A DNA stretch of 64,000 nt from Arthrobacter sp. UM1 (GTDB taxonomy: Bacteria; Actinomycetota; Actinomycetes; Actinomycetales; Micrococcaceae). The translations under genes and the position numbers were made by a program. The DNA lies in the NCBI RefSeq assembly GCF_020483305.1, contig NZ_JACWAB010000005.1, forward strand, positions 62,001 through 126,000. Direction: 5' to 3'. This document shows, one piece after another, positions 54,083 to 62,958 of this stretch. A model generated the notes under the pieces. The model ran no database searches, had not been told where the DNA came from, and was given only the letters and a program-made list of their open reading frames with translations. The stretch's first letter is position 1; each line of letters begins with the position of its first letter.

Positions 54083-55111
54083 TCAGCCGTGGGCTTTGAC
54101 GAAGACATCGTCCGGCTTCAGGCCCAGGACCTTGAACGATTCGATGAACAGAGTCGCGATCTGTTCTGGCGTGGGAAAGTCAAGGACGAGGCTGTAGCTG
54201 GCCTCGAGGATGTCGCCGCCGTCCGGGTCGGGGGCGTCGTAGCCGAGCTGGAGCAGTTTCTCGTGGGTTCCAGGAGGGACCCGGCCGGCTTTGACGGCGG
54301 CTGCGTCGACGACGACGTCGGCGCTGGCCTCCTTGACACGGTCTGTCCTGAAGAACACGTCGAACTGCATGCAGGTCTGGACCAGACGTGAAGGCTGGTA
54401 GATCGGCTCCGGTTTGGAGAAGCTCCAGCGCTTCTTCTCCGGGATGACAGGAGGAGGAAGGAGCTCGTCCCGCTCTTGCATGACGAGCACTCCGGAGCCG
54501 CCGAGCGTCTCGATGCGCTGGCGGATGTCTTCGTGCAACGAGTTCCAGATCATGGATGACTCCGCGGTGTGTGATGGGTCTGAATGAGCGTGAGGAGAGC
54601 CGGAGACGCCCGCCTGTGCGGCCGGTGGCGAATCAGGAATCGCTGCGGCCGGCGAGGACGTGGCGGAACTTGCCTGGTCGGGCCTCCAGGGCATGCCCGC
54701 CTTTGCGGCTCGTTTTTTGTCTTTCCGCTCTTGGCGGCGGCGCTCTTCGCGCCGGATCTGCTGTTTCTTGAGAGGGCGGAACCAGGAGGGGGTCAGGGCC
54801 AGAGGGTAGGGGAGCCCGAAACATCCCCACACCAACGTGATGAAACCGGAGACGAGCAGGCACAGGAACACGATGCCTGTCACGAACACATTGACGTTTC
54901 CCCCGGTGGTCAGGAGCAGCAGCCCGGAGAAGAAAAGCGTCGCCGCGAGTCCGGGCATGAGGAAGAAGACGGTCTGGTCTCGGGTCCCCGGGCGGCTGAG
55001 GATGTCTTCCCAGGTCGCGATATTGCCGGGGGTGCCGCGTCCTCTCATGGCCAGGGCGAGAGCGCCGGTGACGACTCCCGCGAGGAGGAAGACAAAGCCC
55101 ATTGGGTTCAC
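54083..55111 (-). CDS. T7-like locus: fused membrane module plus soluble module
   Basis: A 342-residue protein. Residues 1 to ~135 repeat the small membrane module (TWEDILSRPGTRDQTVFFLMPG, LPYPLALTPSWFRPLKKQQIRREER). A Ser/Pro/Ala linker follows (~140-190), and residues ~190-342 repeat the soluble module of the gene at 52723. The fusion shows that the separate membrane and soluble proteins of this locus work together, probably in one complex. Confidence 0.75.
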   Translation of the reverse strand: MNPMGFVFLLAGVVTGALALAMRGRGTPGNIATWEDILSRPGTRDQTVFFLMPGLAATLFFSGLLLLTTGGNVNVFVTGIVFLCLLVSGFITLVWGCFGLPYPLALTPSWFRPLKKQQIRREERRRQERKDKKRAAKAGMPWRPDQASSATSSPAAAIPDSPPAAQAGVSGSPHAHSDPSHTAESSMIWNSLHEDIRQRIETLGGSGVLVMQERDELLPPPVIPEKKRWSFSKPEPIYQPSRLVQTCMQFDVFFRTDRVKEASADVVVDAAAVKAGRVPPGTHEKLLQLGYDAPDPDGGDILEASYSLVLDFPTPEQIATLFIESFKVLGLKPDDVFVKAHG

Positions 55112-55185
55112 GATTCCCTCAGCGCTCCTTTGGATGGGTCAAGCACGGTCGGACGTCTCGTTGGACCGTCTGTCGGTCTTCGGGG

Positions 55186-55803
55186 TCAGGCGAGGGGGCC
55201 TTGGCTGTAGTCGGGTTCGCCGAACTTCTGCGTCCAGACGGCCTCAAGGACGTAGGGAAGCTGGCGGTTGTCTTTCAGGGTGGCCGGGAAGTAGTACGCG
55301 TTTTCTCCGATCATCTTGGAGTTTGCGGCCGTGAGCACACGGTTGAAGGTGCTGCTCTGGCGCTGCACTCGCGCGTAAGCCTCGGGCTTCAGGTTGACGA
55401 TGGTGAATGAGTTGACCCCGTATCCCCACGAGCGCACACGCTTGACCTCCTCCCAGGCGATATCCGCTTCTGCCTGGGCTCCGATCTTCTCGCTGCCAAA
55501 GGACAGGCCGCGCTCCATGTCCACGAGGAGGCGGTTCCGGCGGGCCATCTGAAAGAGAAGCGACGGGATTCCGATGACTCCGAAGAAGAGGACTGCCGCG
55601 GCCCCGAAGATGACTACGACCCAGGAAGGGAATCGCATGGTGGGATGGGGGTTGAACAGGATCCACAGGCCCAAGGCGGTGAATCCCAGGGTGCCGAGCA
55701 GCGAAAGCCACATCCTGGTCATGTTGGTGGGAAAAACGGTCTGACCGGTCTGCTGCAGCTCGGTCATGTGTCGGTTCATTGCTTCTTGAGGGGACTGCGT
55801 CAC
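55186..55803 (-). CDS. T7-like locus: two-helix membrane protein with PH-like C-domain
   Basis: A 205-residue protein: a polar N-tail, two membrane helices (about 30-52 and 60-85), then a soluble beta-rich domain with DIAWEEVKRVRSWGYGVNSFTIVNLKPEAYARV, like the bacterial PH-like/STM3941-type fold. Start GTG 55803 has AAAGGA upstream. Function unknown. Confidence 0.7.
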   Translation of the reverse strand: MTQSPQEAMNRHMTELQQTGQTVFPTNMTRMWLSLLGTLGFTALGLWILFNPHPTMRFPSWVVVIFGAAAVLFFGVIGIPSLLFQMARRNRLLVDMERGLSFGSEKIGAQAEADIAWEEVKRVRSWGYGVNSFTIVNLKPEAYARVQRQSSTFNRVLTAANSKMIGENAYYFPATLKDNRQLPYVLEAVWTQKFGEPDYSQGPLA

Positions 55804-55857
55804 GGTGGTCCTTTATTGTTTGCGAAATGGTGAATGCCACGCGGTGGCGTTGTGAGT

Positions 55858-56520
55858 CTAAGCGGAACCCACAGAGTCGAACAGCCCGGCGAGATCCGCG
55901 AATCGGAAGAAGACAGCACTTCCGGAGGCGGGGCAGAAGACGCTGTTCTCGCCGGATGCGGAGTCACTGGGCTGCTCGAGGAGGTAGCCCGTGCGGACGC
56001 CGTCTTCGAGAGCCACAACGCCGGAGAGGGTGGCAATGCTGTCAGGGTCAGCGGCCAAGGAGAAATAGATCCTCCATACACGTTCCCAACTCCGTGCGTG
56101 GAGTGCGTCCCTTATCCCGTCGCGGCTGTGGAAGAGGCTCTGGTCGAGTCCGCTGCTGAACGGTTCACCGGCATGTGCGACGCCGGCGGCGAGATCGAGT
56201 GTGCCGGAGGCGTCTGCGAGCACCATCGGCAGGTGATCCAGGCGGATGCTTCTCAGTCTGACGTTCCTGTCGTCGGCCTGTGCCACCGTGCCCAGATCCG
56301 CGAGGAAGGCGACCGTGGCGCCGTGCACCCAGAACGTGTGGGAGAGGAGTGTGTCTCCGACGGCGAGATTGATCGTGCCCATGGCGTCAGGCTCCGAGAT
56401 GGCCGCAAGAGCCGGCCGGAGATCGTCGTCGCGGGTCAGCCCCTCGGGCCAGGCGGAGCCTGTGAGGAGACGGGCGAACTCTGAATCGGTCAGGGTCAGG
56501 GCTCCGTCAGTGAGTTTCAC
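55858..56520 (-). CDS. T7-like locus: soluble protein, possible EspG-like chaperone role
   Basis: A 220-residue acidic cytosolic protein without signal or membrane segments (MKLTDGALTLTDSEFARLLTG at the start, a beta-rich middle, FFRFADLAGLFDSVGSA at the end). Its size, place and composition recall cytosolic ESX helper proteins such as EspG, but the sequence match is not convincing by eye. It overlaps the upstream gene by 4 bases. Confidence 0.6.
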   Translation of the reverse strand: MKLTDGALTLTDSEFARLLTGSAWPEGLTRDDDLRPALAAISEPDAMGTINLAVGDTLLSHTFWVHGATVAFLADLGTVAQADDRNVRLRSIRLDHLPMVLADASGTLDLAAGVAHAGEPFSSGLDQSLFHSRDGIRDALHARSWERVWRIYFSLAADPDSIATLSGVVALEDGVRTGYLLEQPSDSASGENSVFCPASGSAVFFRFADLAGLFDSVGSA

Positions 56521-57008
56521 TGTTCCTCCTCGCTGCCGAATCCGTGGAAGCTGTCGAGCTCAGCGATGTATTCCCGCAGTCCGGTCAGTCGGACGGGAGA
56601 CAGGCTCAGCGTGACTGTGAGGCACCGCTCTGGCGCTTGAGTGATCCACTGGATCATCATCACGGCTGCACCGTCCTCGGCGATGTGGTGGGCCGTGAGC
56701 CGGAACGCGTTCCCCGGTCGGCTCCCGCGGAGGCTCTGGGGGCATCTCTCGATGACGCGGAAGGAGTTGAGCGATTTCCCGAGGATGCGTTCGGCCTCCT
56801 CGACCCACGCTGAGAAGGGCCGGTCCAGCTTCGAGACGGTGAACGTCAGGTTCGAGCGGAGGGGAGGCGTCGTGGGCCCGGCAAAGGCGCGGACCTCCCC
56901 GCCGGGCACGTCGACTGCGGTCCAGTCCTCAGGAACGGGGAGCTCACCGCCCAGTTCCGAGGGAAACCGCCATCCCGTCGGCGTGCTGTTGTCGTGCCCT
57001 GACGTCAT
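56517..57008 (-). CDS. T7-like locus: LpqN/PsbP-MOG1-fold protein, candidate chaperone
   Basis: A 163-residue cytosolic protein with the pattern of LpqN/LpqT and DUF1795 (PsbP/MOG1 fold): WRFPSELGGELPVPEDWTAVDVP, a strand-rich middle and VMMIQWITQAPERCLTVTLSLSP. In T6SS loci DUF1795 (Eag) proteins shield membrane segments of effectors. The gene sits directly after a putative cargo with a glycine-zipper region, so a comparable chaperone role is possible. This is inference. Confidence 0.6.
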   Translation of the reverse strand: MTSGHDNSTPTGWRFPSELGGELPVPEDWTAVDVPGGEVRAFAGPTTPPLRSNLTFTVSKLDRPFSAWVEEAERILGKSLNSFRVIERCPQSLRGSRPGNAFRLTAHHIAEDGAAVMMIQWITQAPERCLTVTLSLSPVRLTGLREYIAELDSFHGFGSEEEQ

Positions 57009-57044
57009 GGCGTCTGCCTCCTCGGGCCGCGTCCAGTGCGGGCG

Positions 57045-58592
57045 TCAGGAGAAGACGCTGGCGATGGCATCTTTCGCGTCTCCTGCCTTGTCGCTGATGG
57101 CGTCCTTTGCCTTGCCGGCGGTGTCCGCCACCGTGTCCTTGACCTCGCCCGCTTTGTCCATGGCATGGTCGGCGGCCTGGGAGACGTCATCCTTGACGGC
57201 GTTGGCCTTCTCGGTGGCCCATGCGGCGCCCTTGGCGGCCGTCTGCACTTCCCATTTGCCGAGGTTCTCGAGCTGGTCTCCGGCCCACTTGGTGGCGTGG
57301 CCGGCACCGTCCTTGAGCTGATTCCCGACCCACTCGCCAGCAGCGGATCCTGCGGCACCGCCGATCGCTCCGCCGATGACTCCGCCAGCCACGGCTCCGA
57401 CGGGGCCGCCGAACGCGCCGATGGTGGCTCCGACCTGTGCACCAGCGACACCGCCGGCCCAGGCGCCTCCGCCTGTTGCGGCGCCGACGACGCCGGCCCG
57501 GCCGACCTTCTCTGCTGTCGACTTTCCGTCTTTGGCCGTGAACTCGTTGTACATGGCAGTGCCGACGGTCACGGCGGTCCCGGCCACCCCTGTGGCCTTC
57601 CCCAGCGTGCTCCACCCGGACTTGGGCAGGAAGTCACCCTTGAAGGTCGCCTTCTTGAACTTCTCTACGTCGATCGCGCCCCCAGCGGTCTTGGGCAGCT
57701 GCTTTTCTGAAAGGGCTTTCTGCAGGTCCTTGACCTGGTTCTTCTCGAACCCGAACGACTCCCAGTCGACCTTTCCCTGAGCGGCAAAGCGGAGGAAGCC
57801 CTCGGTCGCGGGGAGCTTGCCCGTCAACCAAGGATTCTTTGCAACTTGCGTCATGTACTTCGACAACGCACCCGCGCCCTGGAGGCCCTTGCCCATCACG
57901 TAGGAAGCCCAGTTGACTCCGTCCTTGCCGAACGGAGGCTTGAAGCCGAAGCGACTGTCCCACATCTTGCCGGCTAGGGAGGAGACCGCTTCTCCGGTCT
58001 TCTGAGCCGCTACACCCGCCGGAGTGGCGAGCGCTGCACTCTTCGCCCCTTCCACAGCGTCCTGCTGGATCCCGCCGTAGTATCCGGCCGAGGCGTCCTT
58101 GCTGCGGGGCTCTCCCGTCGGGGAGGGGATCCCGCCGAGGGCCACGATCGCCAGCGCGTCGGCATTCTGCTTGTCCGAGGAGAGGGTTGAGGCCTCCTGC
58201 TGGAGCTCGGCCCGCTTGGACTCGTTCTTGCCCTTGGAGTCCTTGTCTCCCTTGGACTCGTCCGAGGCGAGCGTGTCGAGGTCCGTGATGAGGGCCTGCC
58301 GGCGCTTGCGCAGGGACTCGTACGTGTCCGCCAGGGTGGAGAGGGCGCTGTGCGCCATCGTCCCCGCGCTCGAGAGCTCCGAGGCCTCGTTCGCCGGACG
58401 GTTGTAGGCGGAGTGGATGGTGGGCCCCACCACGGGATCCACATACTGTCCGCTGAGAGCCTGCCAGCTGGAGTTCGCGCTCGAGGCGGCCTCAGACGTC
58501 TGGCCGGCGGCGTTCTGGATGTCCTGGGCGTGGTCCCGGATGGGCTGCGGATCGTCGATGTCGACGACGCTGATGCCTGCGTGCACGCTCAT
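57045..58592 (-). CDS. T7-like locus: LXG/WXG-type cargo protein with glycine-zipper and amphipathic repeats
   Basis: A 515-residue protein. Residues 1 to ~140 are helical and coiled-coil-like, resembling the N-terminal targeting domain of T7SS LXG proteins (TSEAASSANSSWQALSGQYV and SLRKRRQALITDLDTLAS). The middle (~190-340) is unique. Residues ~368-427 are a dense Gly/Ala zipper (AGGVIGGAIGGAAGSAAGEW), likely membrane-inserting. The last ~88 residues are amphipathic 11-mer repeats (KAGEVKDTVADTAGKAKDAI). No catalytic toxin domain is seen. It overlaps the small partner gene by 4 bases. Confidence 0.65.
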   Translation of the reverse strand: MSVHAGISVVDIDDPQPIRDHAQDIQNAAGQTSEAASSANSSWQALSGQYVDPVVGPTIHSAYNRPANEASELSSAGTMAHSALSTLADTYESLRKRRQALITDLDTLASDESKGDKDSKGKNESKRAELQQEASTLSSDKQNADALAIVALGGIPSPTGEPRSKDASAGYYGGIQQDAVEGAKSAALATPAGVAAQKTGEAVSSLAGKMWDSRFGFKPPFGKDGVNWASYVMGKGLQGAGALSKYMTQVAKNPWLTGKLPATEGFLRFAAQGKVDWESFGFEKNQVKDLQKALSEKQLPKTAGGAIDVEKFKKATFKGDFLPKSGWSTLGKATGVAGTAVTVGTAMYNEFTAKDGKSTAEKVGRAGVVGAATGGGAWAGGVAGAQVGATIGAFGGPVGAVAGGVIGGAIGGAAGSAAGEWVGNQLKDGAGHATKWAGDQLENLGKWEVQTAAKGAAWATEKANAVKDDVSQAADHAMDKAGEVKDTVADTAGKAKDAISDKAGDAKDAIASVFS

Positions 58593-58942
58593 CGCGCGCC
58601 ACCTCCCGGCATGTCCGGGGTGCAGACCTGGCTTGCGGACGCCTGCGCGTTCCCTGAGGCCTCGGCGTCGCCCGCCTGGTGCGCGCTGATGGCGGAGCGG
58701 GTGCCCTCGGCGTTGTTGTGCCGTGCCGTCGAGACGGACGTGTGGGTCTTCTTCAGCACTTCCTCGGAGAAGGAGGAGACCGCGGCGGCCACGCCTCCGG
58801 CGTGCGGCAGCGCGTCCGAGGCCAGGAGATCGGCCGCGTTCACGGCGGCCTGCGCCTGGGCCTGCATGGTCTGCCCGTGGCTGTCAGCGGCGGCGACGGT
58901 GCCCAAGGCGGCACCGGGCTGCACGTCGAACTTCAACCCCAT
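58589..58942 (-). CDS. T7-like locus: small ESAT-6-like partner (DUF6507-like)
   Basis: A 117-residue all-helical protein (MGLKFDVQPGAALGTVAAADSHG, then long Ala-rich helices) with no signal peptide. Size, composition and its place immediately before an LXG-like gene suggest a WXG100/DUF6507-type partner that would pair with the cargo. There is no WXG turn. ATG 58942 has AAGGGAG upstream; the frame is open further but the added part is not protein-like. First gene of the operon. Confidence 0.65.
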   Translation of the reverse strand: MGLKFDVQPGAALGTVAAADSHGQTMQAQAQAAVNAADLLASDALPHAGGVAAAVSSFSEEVLKKTHTSVSTARHNNAEGTRSAISAHQAGDAEASGNAQASASQVCTPDMPGGGAR

Positions 58943-59156
58943 CTGAAATCGACTCCCTTGTGTCTGCTGCGCCGCCCCCTGCCGGGTTCTCCGGCCGAAG
59001 AAGACACGTGATTCAGGTTGCGCTTTCAAAAGGGAACCTAGCGAACTAACGGCCATGGTTCCACTTCGCCCTCGGGACGGGTCTCACGATCCGGGCGGCG
59101 ACGACGCCCGCGTCCGCCGTCGTCGTCGCCCGAGAACGCGCGGGAGAGCGGCCCGG

Positions 59157-59198
59157 GGGAGGGCCGGGGCAGACCGGTCTCGCCTGCCCCGGCCTCCC
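59157..59198 (-). terminator. Terminator of the ansP-like gene
   Basis: Arms 59157-59172 and 59184-59198 pair over 15 bases with one bulged G. It is just downstream of the permease stop on the minus strand and separates it from the T7-like operon. Confidence 0.65.
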
Positions 59199-59201
59199 GT
59201 G

Positions 59202-60680
59202 CTACAGCCGCCGCCCCGCCGCGGCGTTCTCCTCCGCGATGGCCCGCACGCGCTTGCGCACCACGAACCAGCCGATGACGAGGATCGGGATGAGGATGAA
59301 GGCGGAGCCGAGGGTGTAGGTGCCCACGGGGTAGTCGAAGGCCATGAGCAGCACCACGCCGAAGAGGAACGCGAACGTGAGGATGTTCGTGAACGGCGCG
59401 AGCGGCGCCCGGTAGCCGGGCCGCTTGAGCTCGCCCTTCTTGGTCAGGGACACGAACTTCATGTGCGCGGCCATGATCGCGGCCCAGCCGGCCATGGTGC
59501 CGAGCGAGGAGATGTTGAGGACGATGTTGAACGCGTCCTCGGGAACGATCGCGTTGAGGCCCACGCCGAGGAACGCCACCATCGCGGTGAGCGCCATGCC
59601 GCCGTACGGGACGCCGTGCTTGGTGAGCTTCCGGCAGAACTTCGGGCCGGAGCCGGCCATGGCCATCGAGTGGACGATGCGGCCCGTGGAGTACAGGCCC
59701 GCGTTGAGGGAGGAGAGCGCCGCAGTGATGACCACGAGCTGCATGATCGGCGCGATGCCGTCCACGCCGATCGAGCCGAAGAACGTGACGAACGGCGACT
59801 CGTCCGCGGAGTACGCCGAGGCCGGCAGGAGCAGGCAGAGCAGCAGGATGGAGCCCACGTAGAAGAGCGCGATGCGCAGGATGACCGTGTTGATGGCCTT
59901 CGGGATGACCTTCTCGGCCTCCTTGGTCTCGCCCGAGGCGGTGCCCACGAGCTCGATGCCCGCGTAGGCGAACACGACGCCCTGGACCACGATGAGCGCC
60001 GGGACCACGCCGCTCGGGAAGAGGCCGCCGTGGTCGGTGATGAGGTGGAAGCCCGTGGGGCTGCCGGTGGGCGTGCCGAAGACGACGAAGCAGACGCCCA
60101 CGATGAGGAACGCCACGAGCGCCACGACCTTGATGAGGGCGAACCAGAACTCGAGCTCGCCGAACAGCTTCACCGAGACGATGTTCATGGACATCACCGA
60201 GACCACGACGATGAGTGCGCTGACCCACTGCGGAATGCTGTCGATGAAGTGGCTGTACTGCCCGAACCACTTGATGTAGATGGCGAGCGCCGTGGCGTCC
60301 GCGATGGCCGTCACGGCCCAGTTGAGCCAGTAGAGCCAGCCGGAGACGTAGGCGGTCTTCTCGCCGAAGAACTCGCGCGTGTAGGAGACGAAGGAGCCCG
60401 ACGACGGCCGGTACACCACGAGCTCGCCGAGCGCCCGCAGGATGAGGTACCCGAAGAACCCGCACACCGCGTAGACGAGGAAGAGCGAGGGGCCGGCGTT
60501 GTGCAGCCCTTCGCCCGCGCCGAGGAAGAGGCCCGTGCCGATGGCCGAGCCGATGGCGATCATCTGGATCTGGCGCTTGCCGAGGCCCTTCTGGAGGCCC
60601 TGGTCCTCGGCCTCGAAGAGGTCGGGCTGGGCGTCCGGGCGGGCGGGGCCGTCCTGTGGGGGCGAGACGGTGTGGGACAT
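59202..60680 (-). CDS. ansP: L-asparagine-type amino acid permease (AnsP-like)
   Basis: A 492-residue APC-superfamily transporter with 12 helices. GSAIGTGLFLGAG (helix 1), LRALGELVVYRPSSGSFVSYTREFFGEKTAYVSGW and NWAVTAIADATALAIY are close to the AnsP pattern rather than CycA or AroP. Substrate asparagine is inferred from this. AGGAACC precedes the ATG. Confidence 0.85.
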   Translation of the reverse strand: MSHTVSPPQDGPARPDAQPDLFEAEDQGLQKGLGKRQIQMIAIGSAIGTGLFLGAGEGLHNAGPSLFLVYAVCGFFGYLILRALGELVVYRPSSGSFVSYTREFFGEKTAYVSGWLYWLNWAVTAIADATALAIYIKWFGQYSHFIDSIPQWVSALIVVVSVMSMNIVSVKLFGELEFWFALIKVVALVAFLIVGVCFVVFGTPTGSPTGFHLITDHGGLFPSGVVPALIVVQGVVFAYAGIELVGTASGETKEAEKVIPKAINTVILRIALFYVGSILLLCLLLPASAYSADESPFVTFFGSIGVDGIAPIMQLVVITAALSSLNAGLYSTGRIVHSMAMAGSGPKFCRKLTKHGVPYGGMALTAMVAFLGVGLNAIVPEDAFNIVLNISSLGTMAGWAAIMAAHMKFVSLTKKGELKRPGYRAPLAPFTNILTFAFLFGVVLLMAFDYPVGTYTLGSAFILIPILVIGWFVVRKRVRAIAEENAAAGRRL

Positions 60681-60943
60681 GGGGTTCCTAACGCGGTCAG
60701 TGGATCGGCGTGACCTGTCGCGGGGCCGCGACGAGGGGAAAGGTCAGAGCTGAGACTGTACGTTACGTCACACTCGGCGAAAGTCCCGCATGGGTCCGAG
60801 TGTTGAGGTTCCCTTCGGATCGGCGGAGGGGGTGTCGAGGGGCCTGTGACCGCGGTCTCACGCGGAAGGCGGTGTGTCCGAGATGCCGGACGGAGATGTG
60901 CGCGGCGCTCTGGGCTTCGGATCCGGGCGGGGCTTTGGGGCCC

Positions 60944-61804
60944 TCAGCCGGCGTCCCGGGGCGGACCCGGGAGGGCCTCCGGCTGGCACTGAGGGCACCA
61001 GAACACGGCCCGCTCGCCGCCGGTCCCCGGCAGCTCGGCCCGCCGCACCGCCGCCCCGCAGTACAGGCACGGACGCCCGTCCCTCCCGTACACCCAATAC
61101 CGCTCAGACCAGGACTCCGGGGTGGTCTTCCGCCGCCGGGCGCGGTTGGCGACGAGCACGTCCCTCGAGAGCCCGACGACGGCCGCTGCCGCCTCCAGCC
61201 TGTCCCGGATGACCTCGAGCGGCGTCCACGGGCTCATCCGGGCGAGGAAGAGGACCTCGGCCCGCAGCACGTTGCCCAGCCCCGCGATCCGCCGCTGGTC
61301 CAGCAGCGCCGCCCCGAGCGAGCCGTCCGAGGCTCCGCCGAGCGGTGCGGTGAGCAGGTTTGCGGCCCGCGCGGGGTCGAACGTCCGAGTGGTGCTGAGG
61401 GGGTCCTCGCCGAGGTGCGCGAGCGCTCGCGGAGCCTCCGCGGCGGGCAGGAGCCGCAGCTCCCCGAGCGAGGTCCCCACGAGCAGGCGGCGCCGGCCCT
61501 CCTGCTCGAGCGTGAGCACGGCCCGCACCCGGTGGGAGCGGAGGGCGCGGGCGGCGCCGGCGTCGTCGTCGAGCACCTCCCACCGGCCCTCCATGCGCAG
61601 GTGGGAGAGGAGCACGGCCGAGCGGGAGCCCGAGGAGAGGGTGAGGAGGAGGCGCTTGCCCTCGGCGCGGACGGAGTCGAGGCGCGCGCCCTCGAGGCGG
61701 GCGGTGGCGAGGGAGGGCCAGCGCAGGTCGCTGCCGGCCACCGTGGCGCCCTCGAGGGGGCGGAGGGCGGTGGCGAGGCGGAAGAGGGTGTCGCCTTCGG
61801 GCAT
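60944..61804 (-). CDS. nei: Fpg/Nei family DNA glycosylase (endonuclease VIII-like)
   Basis: A 286-residue base-excision-repair enzyme. The catalytic N-terminus MPEGD (Pro2 nucleophile, Glu3), the Lys in RAEGKRLLL, the helix-two-turn-helix LLDQRRIAGLGNVLRAE and a C-terminal zinc finger (CLYC and CPQC) are intact. It cuts oxidized pyrimidines from DNA. TAGGAT lies 6 bases before the ATG (leaderless). Confidence 0.92.
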   Translation of the reverse strand: MPEGDTLFRLATALRPLEGATVAGSDLRWPSLATARLEGARLDSVRAEGKRLLLTLSSGSRSAVLLSHLRMEGRWEVLDDDAGAARALRSHRVRAVLTLEQEGRRRLLVGTSLGELRLLPAAEAPRALAHLGEDPLSTTRTFDPARAANLLTAPLGGASDGSLGAALLDQRRIAGLGNVLRAEVLFLARMSPWTPLEVIRDRLEAAAAVVGLSRDVLVANRARRRKTTPESWSERYWVYGRDGRPCLYCGAAVRRAELPGTGGERAVFWCPQCQPEALPGPPRDAG

Positions 61805-61941
61805 GCTCCGATCCTACGGAGGTGAGGTCGGAGCAGCGGCGGGCGGTCGACGGCGGACAGTCCGCGGCGGGACTATCGTGGGCGGTGGAAACATCATCCC
61901 CTTAAGCAAAAGCGGGCCCATGCCCGGGAAGCGGAGGAGCC

Positions 61942-62958
61942 GTGTTCGGTGCAGTGCTCTACGGCAAGGACGACGTCCGGTACGAGGAGAGGGAGGACCC
62001 GAAGGTCCTCGAGCCCACAGATGCGGTGGTCCGCACGGTGGCCGCGTGCGTCTGCGGCTCGGACCTCTGGCGCTACCGCGGCATCAACGAGATCGAGGGG
62101 CCCACGCCGTTCGGGCACGAGTACGTGGGCGTCGTCGAGGAGGTCGGCGAGGCGGTGACGGGTGTGAAGCCCGGGCAGTTCGTCGTCGGCGGGTTCACCA
62201 CCTCGGACAACACGTGCGCGGTCTGCGAGGCCGGCATGTCCAGCCAGTGCGAGAACAAGACCGGCTATGACGGCTGCCAGGCGGAGAAGATCCGGGTCCA
62301 GAACGCGGACGGCACGCTCATCGGCCTGGACCGCGAGCCGGACGAGGACCTCATCCCCGCGCTGCTCGCCCTCTCCGACGTCATGTGCACCGGCTGGCAC
62401 GCGGCCGTGAGCGCCGGGGTCAAGGAGGGCTCCACGGTGGCGGTCATCGGCGACGGCGCGGTGGGGCTCTGCGCCGTGCTCGCGGCGAAGCAGCTCGGGG
62501 CGAGCATGATCGTGGCGATGAGCCGCTACCCGGACCGCCAGGCGGTGGCGCGGCAGTTCGGCGCCACGCACGTGGTCGAGGAGCGGGGCGAGGCCGGCAT
62601 CGAGGCCGTCCGCGAGCTGACCGGCGGACTCGGCGTGGACTGCGTCCTCGAGTGCGTCGGCACGCACGAGGCCGTGGAGCAGGGCCTGGAGACGGCCCGG
62701 CCGGGCGGGATGGTCGGCTGGGTGGGCGTGCCGCACGTCGGCGAGATCGACCAGGCGCACATGTTCTGGCGCAACGTGGGCCTCCGCGGCGGCGTGGCCC
62801 CGGTCCGGACGTACCTCGAGGACCTGCTGGCCCGCGTGCTGGACCGCACCCTGGACCCGGGCCCGGTCTTCGACCTGACGCTCCCGCTCAAGGACGTGGC
62901 CGAGGCCTACAAGGCGATGGACGAGCGCCGCGCCATCAAGGTCATGCTCCGGCCGTAG
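61942..62958 (+). CDS. Zinc-dependent alcohol dehydrogenase (threonine-dehydrogenase-like MDR)
   Basis: A 338-residue medium-chain dehydrogenase. Catalytic zinc site: CGSDLW, GHEYVG. Structural lobe: D-x2-CAVC-x7-C, with Asp in place of the first Cys. NAD-binding motif VIGDGAVGLCAVLAAKQLGA. Start GTG 61942 follows GGAGGAG. It belongs to the broad zinc-ADH group with no firm substrate; the sequence is distinct from the ADH at 17417. Confidence 0.88.
   Translation: MFGAVLYGKDDVRYEEREDPKVLEPTDAVVRTVAACVCGSDLWRYRGINEIEGPTPFGHEYVGVVEEVGEAVTGVKPGQFVVGGFTTSDNTCAVCEAGMSSQCENKTGYDGCQAEKIRVQNADGTLIGLDREPDEDLIPALLALSDVMCTGWHAAVSAGVKEGSTVAVIGDGAVGLCAVLAAKQLGASMIVAMSRYPDRQAVARQFGATHVVEERGEAGIEAVRELTGGLGVDCVLECVGTHEAVEQGLETARPGGMVGWVGVPHVGEIDQAHMFWRNVGLRGGVAPVRTYLEDLLARVLDRTLDPGPVFDLTLPLKDVAEAYKAMDERRAIKVMLRP

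Noticed and set aside
57045-58592. Polymorphic toxin with nuclease or deaminase tip
   Set aside because: The C-terminus is Gly-zipper plus amphipathic repeats; no catalytic motif of a known toxin family is visible.
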